A stretch of 64,000 bases of DNA from assembly GCF_013368755.1 (NCBI RefSeq), contig NC_049564.1:1000001-1064000 (forward strand), in the 5' to 3' direction. Source of the DNA: Talaromyces rugulosus. Taxonomy: Eukaryota; Ascomycota; Eurotiomycetes; Eurotiales; Trichocomaceae. Shown here piece by piece: positions 23,785 through 34,669 of this stretch (within the stretch, counting starts at the first letter, position 1; the number at the start of each line of letters is the position of its first letter). Position numbers and translations under genes: made by a program. The notes below the pieces were generated by a model. The model was not told the DNA's origin, made no database searches, and worked only from the letters and a program-made list of their open reading frames with translations.

Positions 23785-24638
23785 AGGGACGAGCAATCTG
23801 AACCCTAAAAGGGTTGACAGCGATAACGGAGTTTCAAAAATTTTGCGAAGGTACAGGTTGCTCGCTTTCCTACCCTCAAGTTACAGCATATCCTAGATTT
23901 AATTGGTGTGAGGGAGAAGTATTCGGTATTACTAACGGACCCAAATCGTTGAGCCAAGTTGGCAAATAGCTAACGACTGAACCGGGATATTTACGACCAA
24001 CCCTAACCCTAAGTTCTCGGGGGTTGAAAATGGGAGATGTCATCCGTATCCAAAAAACCCAAGATGAGAAGCGGCACTTGTATTGTTAGTTCCGTCAAAT
24101 ACCAGCCTTATGCATTAAGATGCGAGGAACCGTCTCGTATAGGAAAAGCTACAGATGCGGCCAAGTAAAAATTCTAGTTAAATCGAAAAATCGAAAACCA
24201 GCTGACTGGACATTTGAACTAATGCGATTAGTACTATTAGCCGACGAATATCTAACCGATATGCCTAAGTAACTCCAAATTGTTCGCTGTTCAATCTTAT
24301 ATATCCTCCGAAGTCTGCCCGCACCTTTGTTGGCGTGCCGCGTACGAGAGCCTTGTGTGTTTCATGTTCACCTATGTTGGCGAAAGAAGCGAATTCAAAT
24401 TCTTTGTTACTCGGTCAAAAAATATATAGCTAGACCATGTTCTAGCACACCATGGCCGGTGTTACTTGGACTCTAGCCAGATTAACTGGTTGGTACGTAC
24501 ATCACATATGTAGCGAGATAGCCCTGGCTGCGCTTACTCATATGAATGTAGCTCTAGTCATAATAGATTGTACATCGCAAGCAAGGATTGAGTTACTTGT
24601 AGCCTAGTAAAGAAACCTTTTGAACAGTTCAGCTCAAC
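23785..24638. other. Intergenic region containing a telomere-type motif
   Basis: About 850 bp between two plus-strand genes. It contains a two-unit CCCTAA motif at 23999-24012. No coding gene was found. Confidence 0.5.
23999..24012 (-). repeat. Interstitial telomere-type repeat (CCCTAA)2
   Basis: AACCCTAACCCTAA, two units of the common fungal telomere repeat TTAGGG read on the minus strand. Two units can arise by chance in AT-rich DNA, or mark a healed break or a transcription-factor site (Teb1/Tbf1-type). Confidence 0.6.
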
Positions 24639-26105
24639 ATGTTTTCTCGAGCAGGCAGGATTTTTTCGACGCACCCGGGACTGTTCTTTTTCAATTTCCT
24701 AGAGATCGCTCTCATCGCATGGTGGCTTGCTAGAGGCTCCTTGTCCACGGAAGACTGGTTCGTGGATAATGAATGCCAGAATCCTGAATGGCAAGATACA
24801 GTATGGGACGGCTATGATGATGCTGTCAAAGCTGTTCGTCCCACCCCCCATCCCCATGACACTAATCACTACACCTTGGAAAAGAAAAGAAAAACTGACA
24901 ATTGATTCTGTCAGGCAGAAGTAGCTTATGACTATATCATGGAAATTAGGACTTCTGTACAGTATTCCCGAGCGAGACATCAATTGAGCCCCAGACAGAA
25001 GAGGACTTTGAATATTTTTGAAACGATTTACGGAAAGACTCTATTTGACAGACGTGATCCAGATTATCGTCAAGCGGGTGCGCAGGCCTACAGACGATTT
25101 GATAAAATACTGGGTGAGTGTGTCTCTGTGGCCAACCAACCCCACCATCAAGGACGAAGGAAGAGGCTAATAAGAAAACGCGATGTACAAAGATGTTTTA
25201 ATCGTTATAGCCAGTCTTAATGATGATAATCCTCAAGCAATAGCACATTATCATATGTTTTGTGATGATGATATGTTTGTTCCCTTCCTAGTTGATCCAC
25301 AGGGTCAAGGTATGGAAATCTCTTTCTCCCCCCGATCTCATTGGTAGACAGTTCATATTAATAACAGACTACGAACAGATTGGGTGTTGGATACGAGGCC
25401 TGTGCGAGATGGTGGAGGAACAGTGGTAAATATCCACGGAACATGTGACAACGATGGTACCGCCAACGTGCTATCTTACTCATGGAAAGCCCCATATGGG
25501 AGACACTACCAGACAGCCTATTGCCCTGATTGGGTAGAGCACTGGGAACGGTATGGCGCGCTTTCAGCCTACCGCGATAGTAGAGGCCGCTCGGTTCCTG
25601 TTTTGAGAGGCACTATCCATATCACTCAGATTGCGCTATCTTTCATGACACCATCTGTGCTGCACGAACTTACACATAGCCAGGATATACTGGGAAATGA
25701 TGTACTAGGTAGGTTATTATCTCCCACGCTCTGTCATGAGAGTAGCGCCTATTTCTCATGGGGAAAAAATAACACTGATTAACTTCGACCAGGGGACCAA
25801 GATTGCATGGGCAGAGGTGTGGGTGGTTATGGATGGCCTTGTATTACCTTCCTTGCTCAGAACCATCCTGATCTTGCAGCAAAAAATGCCGGTAAGACTG
25901 CATTGATTGGTAGATTCTCTTGTTCATCAAACAAACATAATATTGACTATGGCACTTCTAGACAATTTTGCATACCTCGTAACCGGTAAGTCAGCCACAC
26001 TTTTAATAAACCATGTCTGTCGAGTTACTCACCATTCATCGTTGTACTCTAGCGTTGTACTTGGATTATGCTGACTGGCGTGATGGACTTGGATTGAGAG
26101 ATTAA
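24639..26105 (+). CDS. Metallopeptidase-like protein with HELTH motif, aspzincin/M35-like (332 aa)
   Basis: Seven exons assembled by frame: 24639-24833, 24915-25113, 25211-25309, 25379-25708, 25793-25891, 25962-25985 (24 nt) and 26053-26105, totalling 333 codons with stop. The N terminus has one hydrophobic segment (HPGLFFFNFLEIALIAWWLA), probably a signal anchor. The middle is helical (DGYDDAVKAAEVAYDYIMEI). HELTH (zinc-binding HExxH) lies near residue 260, and NADNFAYLVTALYL near the C terminus resembles the NADSY...ALYL end of M35/lysine-specific metallo-endopeptidase-like proteins. The usual second motif GTxxDxxYG is not clear; the matching region reads GDQDCMGRGVGGYGW. So zinc ligation and activity are uncertain. 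The first donor (GTTCGT) is weak, and GTATGG at 24801 is an alternative. Confidence 0.7.
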
Positions 26106-26447
26106 CTTCGGTTTATTTTAATCATGAGATGAGTCTATTGTGGGGTTAGGGTTATCGAAGTTCGAGTTGTTTTGTCGTCACTGCTTTACCATGAGACATC
26201 TGTGCCAACATTGATTTGAATATTGAATTGTGTTTAATGATGCTTGTTTGCCTGAAGCAAGAAAAAAAAAATACTAGGGGCAAATTTCTAGACTATAAAA
26301 AGCCATCGGCTGTTAGGCTGATTGCGGTCTGTGCCCTTTTTCAATAGTGAATTTATGCAAAAGATATGCAGCTACGAAAATGACGAAACCGAGAATCGCT
26401 GTTGTTGGCAGATCTAGCTTCAAAGTATTTCCGCCAGCATTACTGAG
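26106..26447. other. Intergenic region between convergent genes
   Basis: About 340 bp of 3' UTR sequence. A minus-strand hydrophobic run downstream of the thioesterase stop (around 26340-26420) has no clear gene context. Confidence 0.4.
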
Positions 26448-27495
26448 TCAGAGACCTGCTGCGCCTGCTTCTGACTGAGGTGGGAGGACCTTTGAGATAA
26501 AGTTTTCAAGGTCTTCAATCTCCGCTGGTTCGGCAGAATGAGGGAGATCACTGTGATTTTTTTTTTCTCGTTATCATTTCATGCGATGAGACAAAGGGGT
26601 AGTGAGTAATAACGACGTACGGATAACTGTGGAATTCAACGTCGAAGCCCAAGCTCTTGAGATGTTTCTGAGTCATGTCGCCGAATTCAAACTTGACCAC
26701 ATCATCAACCATACCGTGGGCAAGGAAGAAAGGAGTCTTTTGGTTTGGAAGTTCGCCTTCCGGGCAAAATTCCTTGAGCCTCTCAGCGAGGAGAAGGTAG
26801 GACGACATCCCAAAGACACCCCCAAGTTTGCGTGTGTTTGTAACTCCAGTAAACAGAGAAATTGCTCCACCCTGAGAAAAGCCACCGAGGACGATACGAG
26901 ATGGGTCGATTCCCTTGTCGATTTCTTCCTTGATTAGGGTGTTGAAGTAATCGCGGGATTTCAAGATGCCGCGTTCATCTTGGTTTTGTTGAAGTTCTTC
27001 GAATCCCATCTGATATAGAGTTAGTGCCAATGGCCCGGATCCGTTTACCAATTTTATGTCTACATACGTCACGACCAAGGTGAGCAATATCATACCAACC
27101 TGGCATGCTCATGCCCATATTCTGTTGGTGACCATCATCAGCCTTTGGTATTCAAACCCATGGAGTCTCCGATATATAATGCCACATACAACTGTAATCG
27201 GGATTGACGGTGCATTCGGGAAGATGAACGAAATCTCATCGAACTTGTTTCGGCGTCGCCAGTTTTGTGCAAGGCCCACCCTGTGACAATCAATTATTTG
27301 GCATTGAGACGGAGTTTCGGATCATACCAACCAGCGCCACTATAGAAAGCATATTTATTAGAATAAATGTCAGATTCAAATAGGGTAAACGCAATGGAAA
27401 CAGTGGACAAACCTGTCTCCAAGGCCATGAGCCATGATGACTGTAGCCGTGTGCTTCTTCAGCGCGGGGACGATGAATGGTGCTCGACCAGACAT
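26448..27495 (-). CDS. Acyl-protein thioesterase 1 / carboxylesterase (243 aa)
   Basis: Alpha/beta hydrolase of the phospholipase/carboxylesterase family that removes palmitate from S-acylated proteins. Six exons: 27495-27413, 27339-27328 (12 nt), 27280-27190, 27121-27068, 27009-26621 and 26550-26448, summing to 244 codons. The motif HGLGDSGAGW near residues 23-32 is built across three exons, including the microexon that supplies GAG. The region following NAPSIPITVNMGMSMPGWYDI carries the family signature (written in two parts: NAPSIPITV, NMGMSMPGWYDI). The nucleophile is in LGGFSQGGAIS; the acid is near HGMVDDVV and the His in FHSYPDLPHS. It lacks a signal peptide, so it is cytosolic. The yeast counterpart is Apt1/Yor... 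type; gene symbol left blank. Confidence 0.9.
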
Positions 27496-27860
27496 CTTGC
27501 CGAAAACGAGAGGTATCGACGACTCTCACAAAAAAAAAGCAATCTGATATTTAAATTGACAAAGTCTGCAACCTGAGGATGGCAGCGATGTTGACAAACA
27601 AACTGCTCCCCCCGCCGAGGCAATTATTCTGCCGCTCGTCCATCGGGCGGTGTATATAGTTTTCAGCCTTACTTGTTTTGTAATAGTTCTGTAATTTATC
27701 TATGTATTAATGTACTTGTATTTTTGAATGCTCTAGTAGTAATTGGTCCGACCATTCACCTTTTGTATATAAATTTCACTTTGTACAATGAGCGTTAGGT
27801 ATTAAGACAAAACTATAAAAAAATCCGTAACTACATGTATGCATCCATATGCCTTATTCC
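27496..27860. other. Intergenic region
   Basis: About 365 bp between two minus-strand genes; it should carry the thioesterase promoter. Nothing else was seen. Confidence 0.45.
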
Positions 27861-28949
27861 CTACAATCTAAACTGCTCGCTAAATGCAAGTCGTTTCTGT
27901 ATATCCTTTCTCACATCGTGGACAATCGAGGCAGCATCTTTCACCTCGTGGATCAACCCAATGGAAGCGCCTGCATACGTGGCTAGCCTTCCTTCTGGTC
28001 CCCAGCCATTATCACCAGTCTTAGTAGCTTGGTCATGGAGTTCCTTTAATTCGTCAAACGACCGTCCGGCTTGATGTTCAATAAAAGATCGGTTTATAAT
28101 CGTGCGAGGACTGTATGGCTCCGGCCAGCCCGTTGTACCTCGGAGATGATTATAGAGCAAAGTGCGTGTCGTGGTTATTGCTCCATTGCTGGCACGCACA
28201 ATCTCGTCCTGATAACCTTTGCTAATACGCGCCTCTGTTGAAGCAAGGAAACGCGTTCCCATCACAATCCCCGAGGCTCCGAGACATAGAGCGGCTGCAG
28301 CTCCTCGTCCATCAGCAATCCCCCCTGCTGCAAACAGAGGTATATGAGTGTCGGCCAATACATCGGCAACTTCTGGGAAAAGAGCCATGAGACCAAGGCC
28401 ATCTTTGGCTCGACCATGGCCGCCAGCCTCTGACCCTTGCACAACAATCACGTCTGGTTGCTCGGAACTCTGAGCTAGTAGTTTTGCTTCTGTAATGGTT
28501 CCAATTTGTACCCATATTTGTGTGCCTGGTGAAGCGCTGCGGATTCTGCGTGACCATTCCTCAATATCTCGTTGCCCCTCACGCGGGGCGAAAAGCCAGG
28601 CAGCGCAGGGTTTGAATTTGTGAATGGCCGAAGCCGCCGCCTCCAAGTCGTCGCTCCATAGCTGAAAGCCTACTCCGATAGGGAGTGAAGCTGTCTTGGA
28701 CGAAATATCATTGAAACCCGATGGTGAATTCGAGGACGTAGCAGAGCTCTTCAGTGTTGCCGAGACTTTCTCTAGATCAGCGACCATATCTGACGTCTTG
28801 ACCGTTGGTCCAAGAAAGCCAAGTCCACCAGCGCGTGATGTAGCAAGAGCTAATGCAGGACCGGCCATGACGCGCATCGGCGCACTCACGATAAAGGGCG
28901 TTGTTGCCCAAGGATATGAACGCAGCAAGTTCTTGGCGAGCTGAGCCAT
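27861..28949 (-). CDS. Nitronate monooxygenase (2-nitropropane dioxygenase family), 362 aa
   Basis: FMN enzyme of the NMO/2-nitropropane dioxygenase TIM-barrel family, which oxidises alkyl nitronates such as propionate 3-nitronate. It is a single exon. The frame is open 11 codons upstream through a non-ATG start, so MAQLAKNLL is the first real ATG. Family blocks are VSAPMRVMAGPALALATSRAGG near residue 22 (quoted in part: APMRVMAGPALALATS), GGLGFLGP, VVQGSEAGGHG with the catalytic His, and FAAGGIADGRGAAAALCLGA with the FMN phosphate loop. Class I versus class II cannot be decided by eye. It lies head-on behind the thioesterase gene on the same strand, with no obvious functional link. Confidence 0.9.
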   Translation of the reverse strand: MAQLAKNLLRSYPWATTPFIVSAPMRVMAGPALALATSRAGGLGFLGPTVKTSDMVADLEKVSATLKSSATSSNSPSGFNDISSKTASLPIGVGFQLWSDDLEAAASAIHKFKPCAAWLFAPREGQRDIEEWSRRIRSASPGTQIWVQIGTITEAKLLAQSSEQPDVIVVQGSEAGGHGRAKDGLGLMALFPEVADVLADTHIPLFAAGGIADGRGAAAALCLGASGIVMGTRFLASTEARISKGYQDEIVRASNGAITTTRTLLYNHLRGTTGWPEPYSPRTIINRSFIEHQAGRSFDELKELHDQATKTGDNGWGPEGRLATYAGASIGLIHEVKDAASIVHDVRKDIQKRLAFSEQFRL

Positions 28950-29634
28950 TGTGGCAGTAGTCTCTAGAATAAAGCACAACAACAGTATATTGTTGGGACA
29001 CTGTTATCTGAACAATTCTCGGCTGGTATATATGGGATAAATTATTGATCATCAACGTCAGAATAAGTTGACATCAAGAAGTACGCCGTAGGGTTAGCAA
29101 CGGATATTGCGGCATCGTCGGGAATTGCCAGAAAGCGGGTCCGCCGCATTCCGGTTTTGCATGTGAATCAGAGAGTTCCATGACGTATGTCTACACATAC
29201 TAAATCTAGAATGTTAGAAAGATTCCTGTGAAATGCAATGGTTGTACATACGGTATGAACTTTGAATTTTCTCGGTTATTATTATTATTTTAAAGACCTG
29301 GAACTGTACTCCTAATTCGGAAGAACGAATTCCCTAATATGATGAAGATTACTAAATCCCCAAACTCTGGGCAATTGGTCTAACAGAGCTTCCATGAATC
29401 ATCCGGCTTTGTTATAAGTGGTAGACAATTATAGTAAAATATGTGCTTTAAACTTAACATACATATATTGATAATTTTATTAACTTTCTAAGTGGTAGGA
29501 AATATGTTTTAACAAAAGAAATCTAGTTTACCCTCAATAACTATTGAAGAGCATGGACATAATTCTCAGAGCTGTAAACTCCTGTACACCTTGTTTTCAA
29601 ATCAAACAGCTTCAATCTCTTTTCATTGTTCTCG
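28950..29634. other. AT-rich intergenic region
   Basis: About 685 bp, strongly AT-rich from 29270 to 29530 (including an ATT run near 29277-29290). It carries the NMO promoter and the MFS 3' UTR. No gene was found. Confidence 0.45.
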
Positions 29635-31330
29635 TCAAATATCAAGGCAGCTCTTCTGCCTTAGACGTGGCCCATATATCCGAAATATAATGGGAATAGG
29701 AATCATGATCGCAGCTAAGCACCCAAGAAGAGATGCAGCCCACTGTATACCAAGATTCTCAAACATTTGCTTCGAAAAAAGTGGAAACCCAGCTGCGACG
29801 CTTGATCGTAGTATAATGTTTGCAGCAACTGTTGATGCAGCCCTTTTGAGTTTAAAATAAAGTTAGCCTATTCAATTGCAAACTCGCCAAACTACAGAAA
29901 TCAAAACTCACAATGGCAGATACGAATCAACCAAGTAATTAAAACATGGGAGAAAGATGCACAAAATGCCAAAGCCGATTGAAACGCCAGCAGCAGTTGG
30001 TGCCATCCAGTGGATGGAATCGGTAAACCCTGTCCAACCAAACCTATGTAACGTTTTAAAGCCAATCAGCACAAGTAGGAATAAGGAAAACAAGCCCGCT
30101 TCAAATGGCCTCTACTCACCAGAATATACCTGCAGTGAAGACTGGAGCACCGATAATAGCCGGAGACAAGCGCCATTCTGGAACGGAGACATTCTTATTG
30201 GCAACAAGGTTCTTCATATATGTCGAATGTTGAGAAAGAATAAACGCACATGCAAGAAGCTGGCCGATAATAAGGCCGATAAAGGTAAGGCCACCGATAC
30301 TAGGGCTCATCCCATAAGTAGTCTCAAACACATACGGGTATGCTTCGAGAAGAGCATAGACCAGACCGTAGATAAAGGACATGTAGAGCGAAATTAGCAG
30401 GATAATCGGCTCTGTTATCAGCATCCTTAACGGACGGAGAAAATTTTTATGAAAGAGCTCCCGAAAATCGATTTCCATTTCATCATGCTTTGCGTGTATT
30501 GCCCAGTTGAGGGTTTGTTTCCGAATCATTGCCGCCTTGGAACTCAGCAAACACGGGCTGTAAGTTTCTTTTAGGAAAATAGCGAAAGCAATGCCACATG
30601 CAAATGCCATAAAAGCCGGGATATATAGAGTCCATCGCCAACCAAGCGGACTGGAAGCGATGAAGCCGCCGATAAAAGGTGCGCTGAATGGACCAACAAA
30701 TACGGTAAGAGAGTAGATTGCTATTGCAATTCCACGTTCAGAGTTGTCGTATATATCTGATAGGAGTGCGGGAACGACAGACAGCTGACTAGCACCGAAG
30801 AGGCCAGCAAAAAACCGACATATGATCACTGTTTGAATATCTTTGCCGACAGCCGAAGCAATGGTGAAAATAGCACCACCAAGCTTGCCCACCGTTAACG
30901 GCCATCTCCTCCCTATAAGCTCAGACGCAGGGGCCCAGATGAGGGGCCCAGAAGCAAACCCCAATACGTAAAGAGTCGTCCCGAGCGTGCCAACTTCAGA
31001 ACTGACGCTGAACTCCCGGGCCACACCACTGATTCCTGGAGCAAACATCGCACTCGTGAATGAAGAAACAAATGTGCCAAAGCAAGCAATTACGGAAAGG
31101 TATAATCTATAAATTCCAAAGGCGAATTAGTATTTAAAGGTGGTACGGGGGAAACGAGCATACTTCACAGAAAATTTCCAATTGTATGGATGATCCGGAT
31201 CATCTGGACCATCAAAATCGACAATGTAGTCGTCTGAGCTTGGAAATGGCGAAGGAATTGCTCTTCCTCTTCCCATAGATAGAGGATTCTCATAGACACC
31301 CTTGATAGAATAACTAGCATTGGTTTCCAT
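29635..31330 (-). CDS. MFS transporter, DHA1 drug:H+ antiporter family (496 aa)
   Basis: Twelve-helix major facilitator of the fungal DHA1 (multidrug/polyamine) type at the plasma membrane. Exons are 31330-31164, 31103-30120, 30043-29912 and 29842-29635, summing to 497 codons. The N-terminal cytosolic tail ends in the typical DDPDHPYNWKFS. The first helix follows, then LGTTLYVLGFASGPLIWAP and SELIGRRWPLTVG, the latter being the motif A-like loop. The antiporter motif C region reads YSLTVFVGPFSAPFIGGFI. A central loop (residues about 265-290) is charged, and the last helix ends LIRIYGPRLRQKS-like before the stop. The substrate is unknown. Neighbours are an amino-acid permease and a PLP enzyme, so export of a small metabolite is possible but unproven. 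Confidence 0.88.
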
Positions 31331-32030
31331 GGCTGTTTGTTGTAGGTGGTTTGTTTGTGTTTGAGTAAATTGAAGCGCCTCCGAGTCTTTGTCACTCGAA
31401 GCTGCAACCTGTGGTATTTGAGTACTGTGACGGCTAAATATGATTTGGTCTTTGTTTTCTTAAACAAGATATCTTCCTAACTGGAGCAGACATTTTTCAG
31501 CCACTCAAAGTGTGAAGCAGTGTAGAGAATGCCTGGCCATATATAAACGTTCTCGATTTCAATTCTAGACCAGTTCCACCTCACTTTCGGGATGCCGAAA
31601 TTCCGATATTACAATTTGGATTACAATATAGCATATAGCCGATCTCATCTGTAACATTATACAATTATGGCCCATGGCGGAGTAGTGTCGGGAAATGCGG
31701 GAATTACTGTTGCCGCTCTGAATGGTTCTGGAAAAAAAAAAAATTTTTAAAAAAAATTTCCTTTCTCTATTTTCTATTTGATGACGGCCGTTGAAATTTA
31801 AGTTTAGTCTGTGAAAATAGTGCACTATTGGAATAGAAAATGAGGTCATTTATTTATATGGAAATGCAAACCATTCCGATTCTTTGCTCATTGTACGTCA
31901 ACACGTGCAAACCGGTATAACTAGTATATATAGTATTTCTAAACAAGAACACTAGTAACAGGGAATTTTATTGCAATTTGACCAAATACTCAAATATCCA
32001 AGCACATCCTCGTCACGTAGTCGACATTGC
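31331..32030. other. Intergenic region
   Basis: About 700 bp containing the MFS promoter and the permease 3' UTR. A nearly pure A/T block lies at 31729-31761 (A-run, T-run, A-run, T-run), which could form a hairpin. No gene was seen. Confidence 0.5.
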
Positions 32031-33938
32031 TCAGCCCCAAAGCACATTCCACTTCATCAGGCCTTTCTTTGGTTTCGGAGTCGGCTCAGGATTCTGATTT
32101 GCAATCTCAATAAACGCTCTGATTGGTATTTCTTGCAATGGTTTAATCTTTGTCTTGTATATAATTTTGTATCCAAAATATAGGGAGAAGAAAATGGGAA
32201 TGTTGATGTATGAGGATATAAATGTTTCGGTACCCCAGCTGTCGACGAGTTTGTTTGTCAGTTATGTTAGTTTATAGGAAATGAGACAAACCAAACAGTC
32301 AACACTTACTGCCCATGTATGAATGTAGTGAATCCACCGGTTAGCAAGAGAATTATAAACAACGTAAGAGAAATCCAAGTGATATAAGGTTGGAACGGTG
32401 CTGCCCATGGAAGCTCCTTGCGCGAGATGCCCTGTTTTTTGCAGCCATAAAAGAATCGAAGATAAACAACACAAATAGCCATCCAATTGACCAGTGTTGC
32501 AATGGAGACCAAGTGTTGAAGCCAGCTGAAAACTTCAGCGGCCGTACGCGAAAGTGTCATATATCCTAGACACATAAATAGTCCATAAAGGGACACGGCT
32601 AGGTATGGCACGCCGAACCGGTTGACTCGAGTGAAGAATGATGGCGCGTGGCCTTCTCGTGCCATTCCGTAGAGTATACGCGATCCGCCCAAGAGACTAG
32701 AATTTCCGGCAGACCTTGAACGAGGAAAAATTACACGTTAGTTGACAGATGTTGAATAGACTTTTTTAGGCTGGAGATTTACCATGCCGACGTCAAAACC
32801 ACAGCATTTATAATTGAGGGCACTGCTTTGATACCGGCTCGTCGGGCGGCAATAACAAATGGGGACTCGGAAGCATTTCCAGTTGAATTTAAAAGACTTG
32901 GGTCGTTTGACGGAACAAGTAAACCAACCATAAATATAGTAACGACTGCGTTAGATGATGTATTAGAAACGACTCAATTCAAAGAGAAACCATGCAACTC
33001 ACCATAAAACATGACGATTTTCCAAAAGACTCGTTTGGCGGCTTGGGGAATTGAATGCCTCGGCGATTTCAGCTCCCCTGCAGCTATGGTAAAATTTTCG
33101 AGTCCGGAATATGCATATAGAGCCGAGTTTGCACTCTGCCAGAAGCCAAGGAAGCGCCCAAGAGAGCCTGGGATAGCGAGATATTGAACAAAAGGGCCGG
33201 GGTTCCTCCAGTACTGGAATCCTATCGATTTGTGATTAGGGCCCCCGCCACAAGTGACTACTAGTGACTATGTCAAGACAGGGTTAGTAACCACAATCTC
33301 ATGTGCTCGACTTGAAGACCTACCATTATGTTAAGACCGATTACTAACGCAATCTTCATCAATGCAAAGCTGAATTCTAGCTCGCCATATACTCGAACAA
33401 ACACGAGAGCACTGCATAACATCACAACCCCAAAAACGGTTATCCAAATACCATTGTTGATCTGTATCCAGAATTCTACAAGAACAGCAGCAGCAGTGAT
33501 CTCGCCCGGAATCCCCACAATATGTGCGTAAATCTCATTCCAACCGTTTGCAAAAGCAAGAGCTGGATCAACAAATTTCTCCGAATACCGAACAATGCCT
33601 CCGTTGAGAGGAACAAGTGCGCCCATCTCACCAACGGCCAAAACAACAGAGAAAAGCGTGGCTCCTATTATTGAGTAGGCAAGCCATGTCCCCAAGGGTC
33701 CCGATCTCGCAAGAGCCTGGCCGATGGATAAGAATAGGCCGGTACCGAGGGTACCTGCTAAGGCAATCATCTGTATATGACGCTGGTGTAAACCTTGGAT
33801 GAACTGGCCATTTTCCTCGAATCCAGAAGTAATTCGACCTTCTATGTCGCTTGTATCATTGATGCTTTCTACTGGAGTGCCATAATCCCGAGCGTCCTTC
33901 TCCTTGACGGCTGCTTCGCCTAGAAATGAGGCAGACAT
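32031..33938 (-). CDS. Amino-acid permease, YAT/APC family (551 aa)
   Basis: Plasma-membrane amino-acid:H+ symporter of the fungal YAT family. Five exons: 33938-33324, 33267-33003, 32945-32783, 32714-32310 and 32238-32031, summing to 552 codons. The hydrophilic N terminus (about 45 residues) ends at the invariant entry GLHQRHIQMIALAGTLGTGL, where the unwound helix 1 binds substrate. Next come SGPLGTWLAYSIIGA, then FANGWNEIYAHIVGIPGEI (helix 3), and YSGLENFTIAAGELKSPRHS (helix 6 and following loop). GGSRILYGMAREGHAPSFF marks the conserved region before helix 8. The C-terminal tail is short and Pro/Lys-rich (PEPTPKPKKG). Substrate specificity is not predictable. It is transcribed away from an ACC-synthase-like gene with 731 bp between them. 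Confidence 0.9.
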
Positions 33939-34669
33939 TGTACTAATTTTGTGTGTTGAACGACCCAAAAGTTATGATAGAAATGGCACCAATGGGTGTT
34001 CTATCCACGACCTATCTTTCATTTAAGAGACAGAGGAGACTCACGCTTATCTATTGATGATTAATGATCGGATAGTTCCTATCTATACGATGAAATCCAT
34101 TATCAAGTGGAAGCTAATTGCGTATTTTGATATCTCAGAGGACGCTGGCACGGAGTACATGAGAAGTTGTCCGTCCAGTTCAGCGTTATCTGTTTTTGAC
34201 CAAAACTGTCCAACGCATGTTACACATTCTTATTCCCGGATTGGACAATACAGTGCCAATCCTGTCCAGCGCATTCCGTTTTTGGCCAGTTTGTTTTGAT
34301 AGCTAAGTAATTGGCCAATGATATCAGAGGGATTATCGATCTAATATTATTAGATGATAGGATCCACTCGAGCGCTTCCTGTTTACGGTTAGATTGATCT
34401 AAAGTCGAGCAAGGGTCAGCATAATTGTTTTTTCCGTACCCCACGTTTACATCCATCCAGTGTTGTCCGTGTATCAATTGATGGCATCAGTATACAATGA
34501 TACATATTTAAGAGTCGGTTTCTAGAACGGAAATTAATTAGGTTATTTAGGACTATATGGGCGTCGAGTTTGTCATTAGATTAAAAACTTGTCCGCCTGT
34601 GTTTTTTTTATGTTTCTCAATGAATCATTATAGTCGCGTCAAAACCCTTGTTTGAAGAATCGACGTAAC
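33939..34669. promoter_or_regulatory. Divergent promoter, permease / PLP enzyme, with repeated elements
   Basis: Intergenic 731 bp between head-to-head genes. It contains a 13-nt direct repeat with one mismatch (CTGTCCAACGCAT at 34206-34218 and CTGTCCAGCGCAT at 34262-34274). It also has a 7-bp inverted repeat GGATTGG (34238-34244) / CCAATCC (34256-34262), and two related GTTTTTGRCCA words flank these. This is more structure than elsewhere in the window and may be a regulator site. Confidence 0.5.

Noticed and set aside
24639..26105. Calling this gene a classical secreted deuterolysin
   Set aside because: The second zinc motif GTxxDxxYG is not clear and the N terminus looks like a membrane anchor.
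31729..31761. A/T homopolymer block as a transposon poly(A) tail
   Set aside because: No target-site duplication or retroelement sequence nearby.
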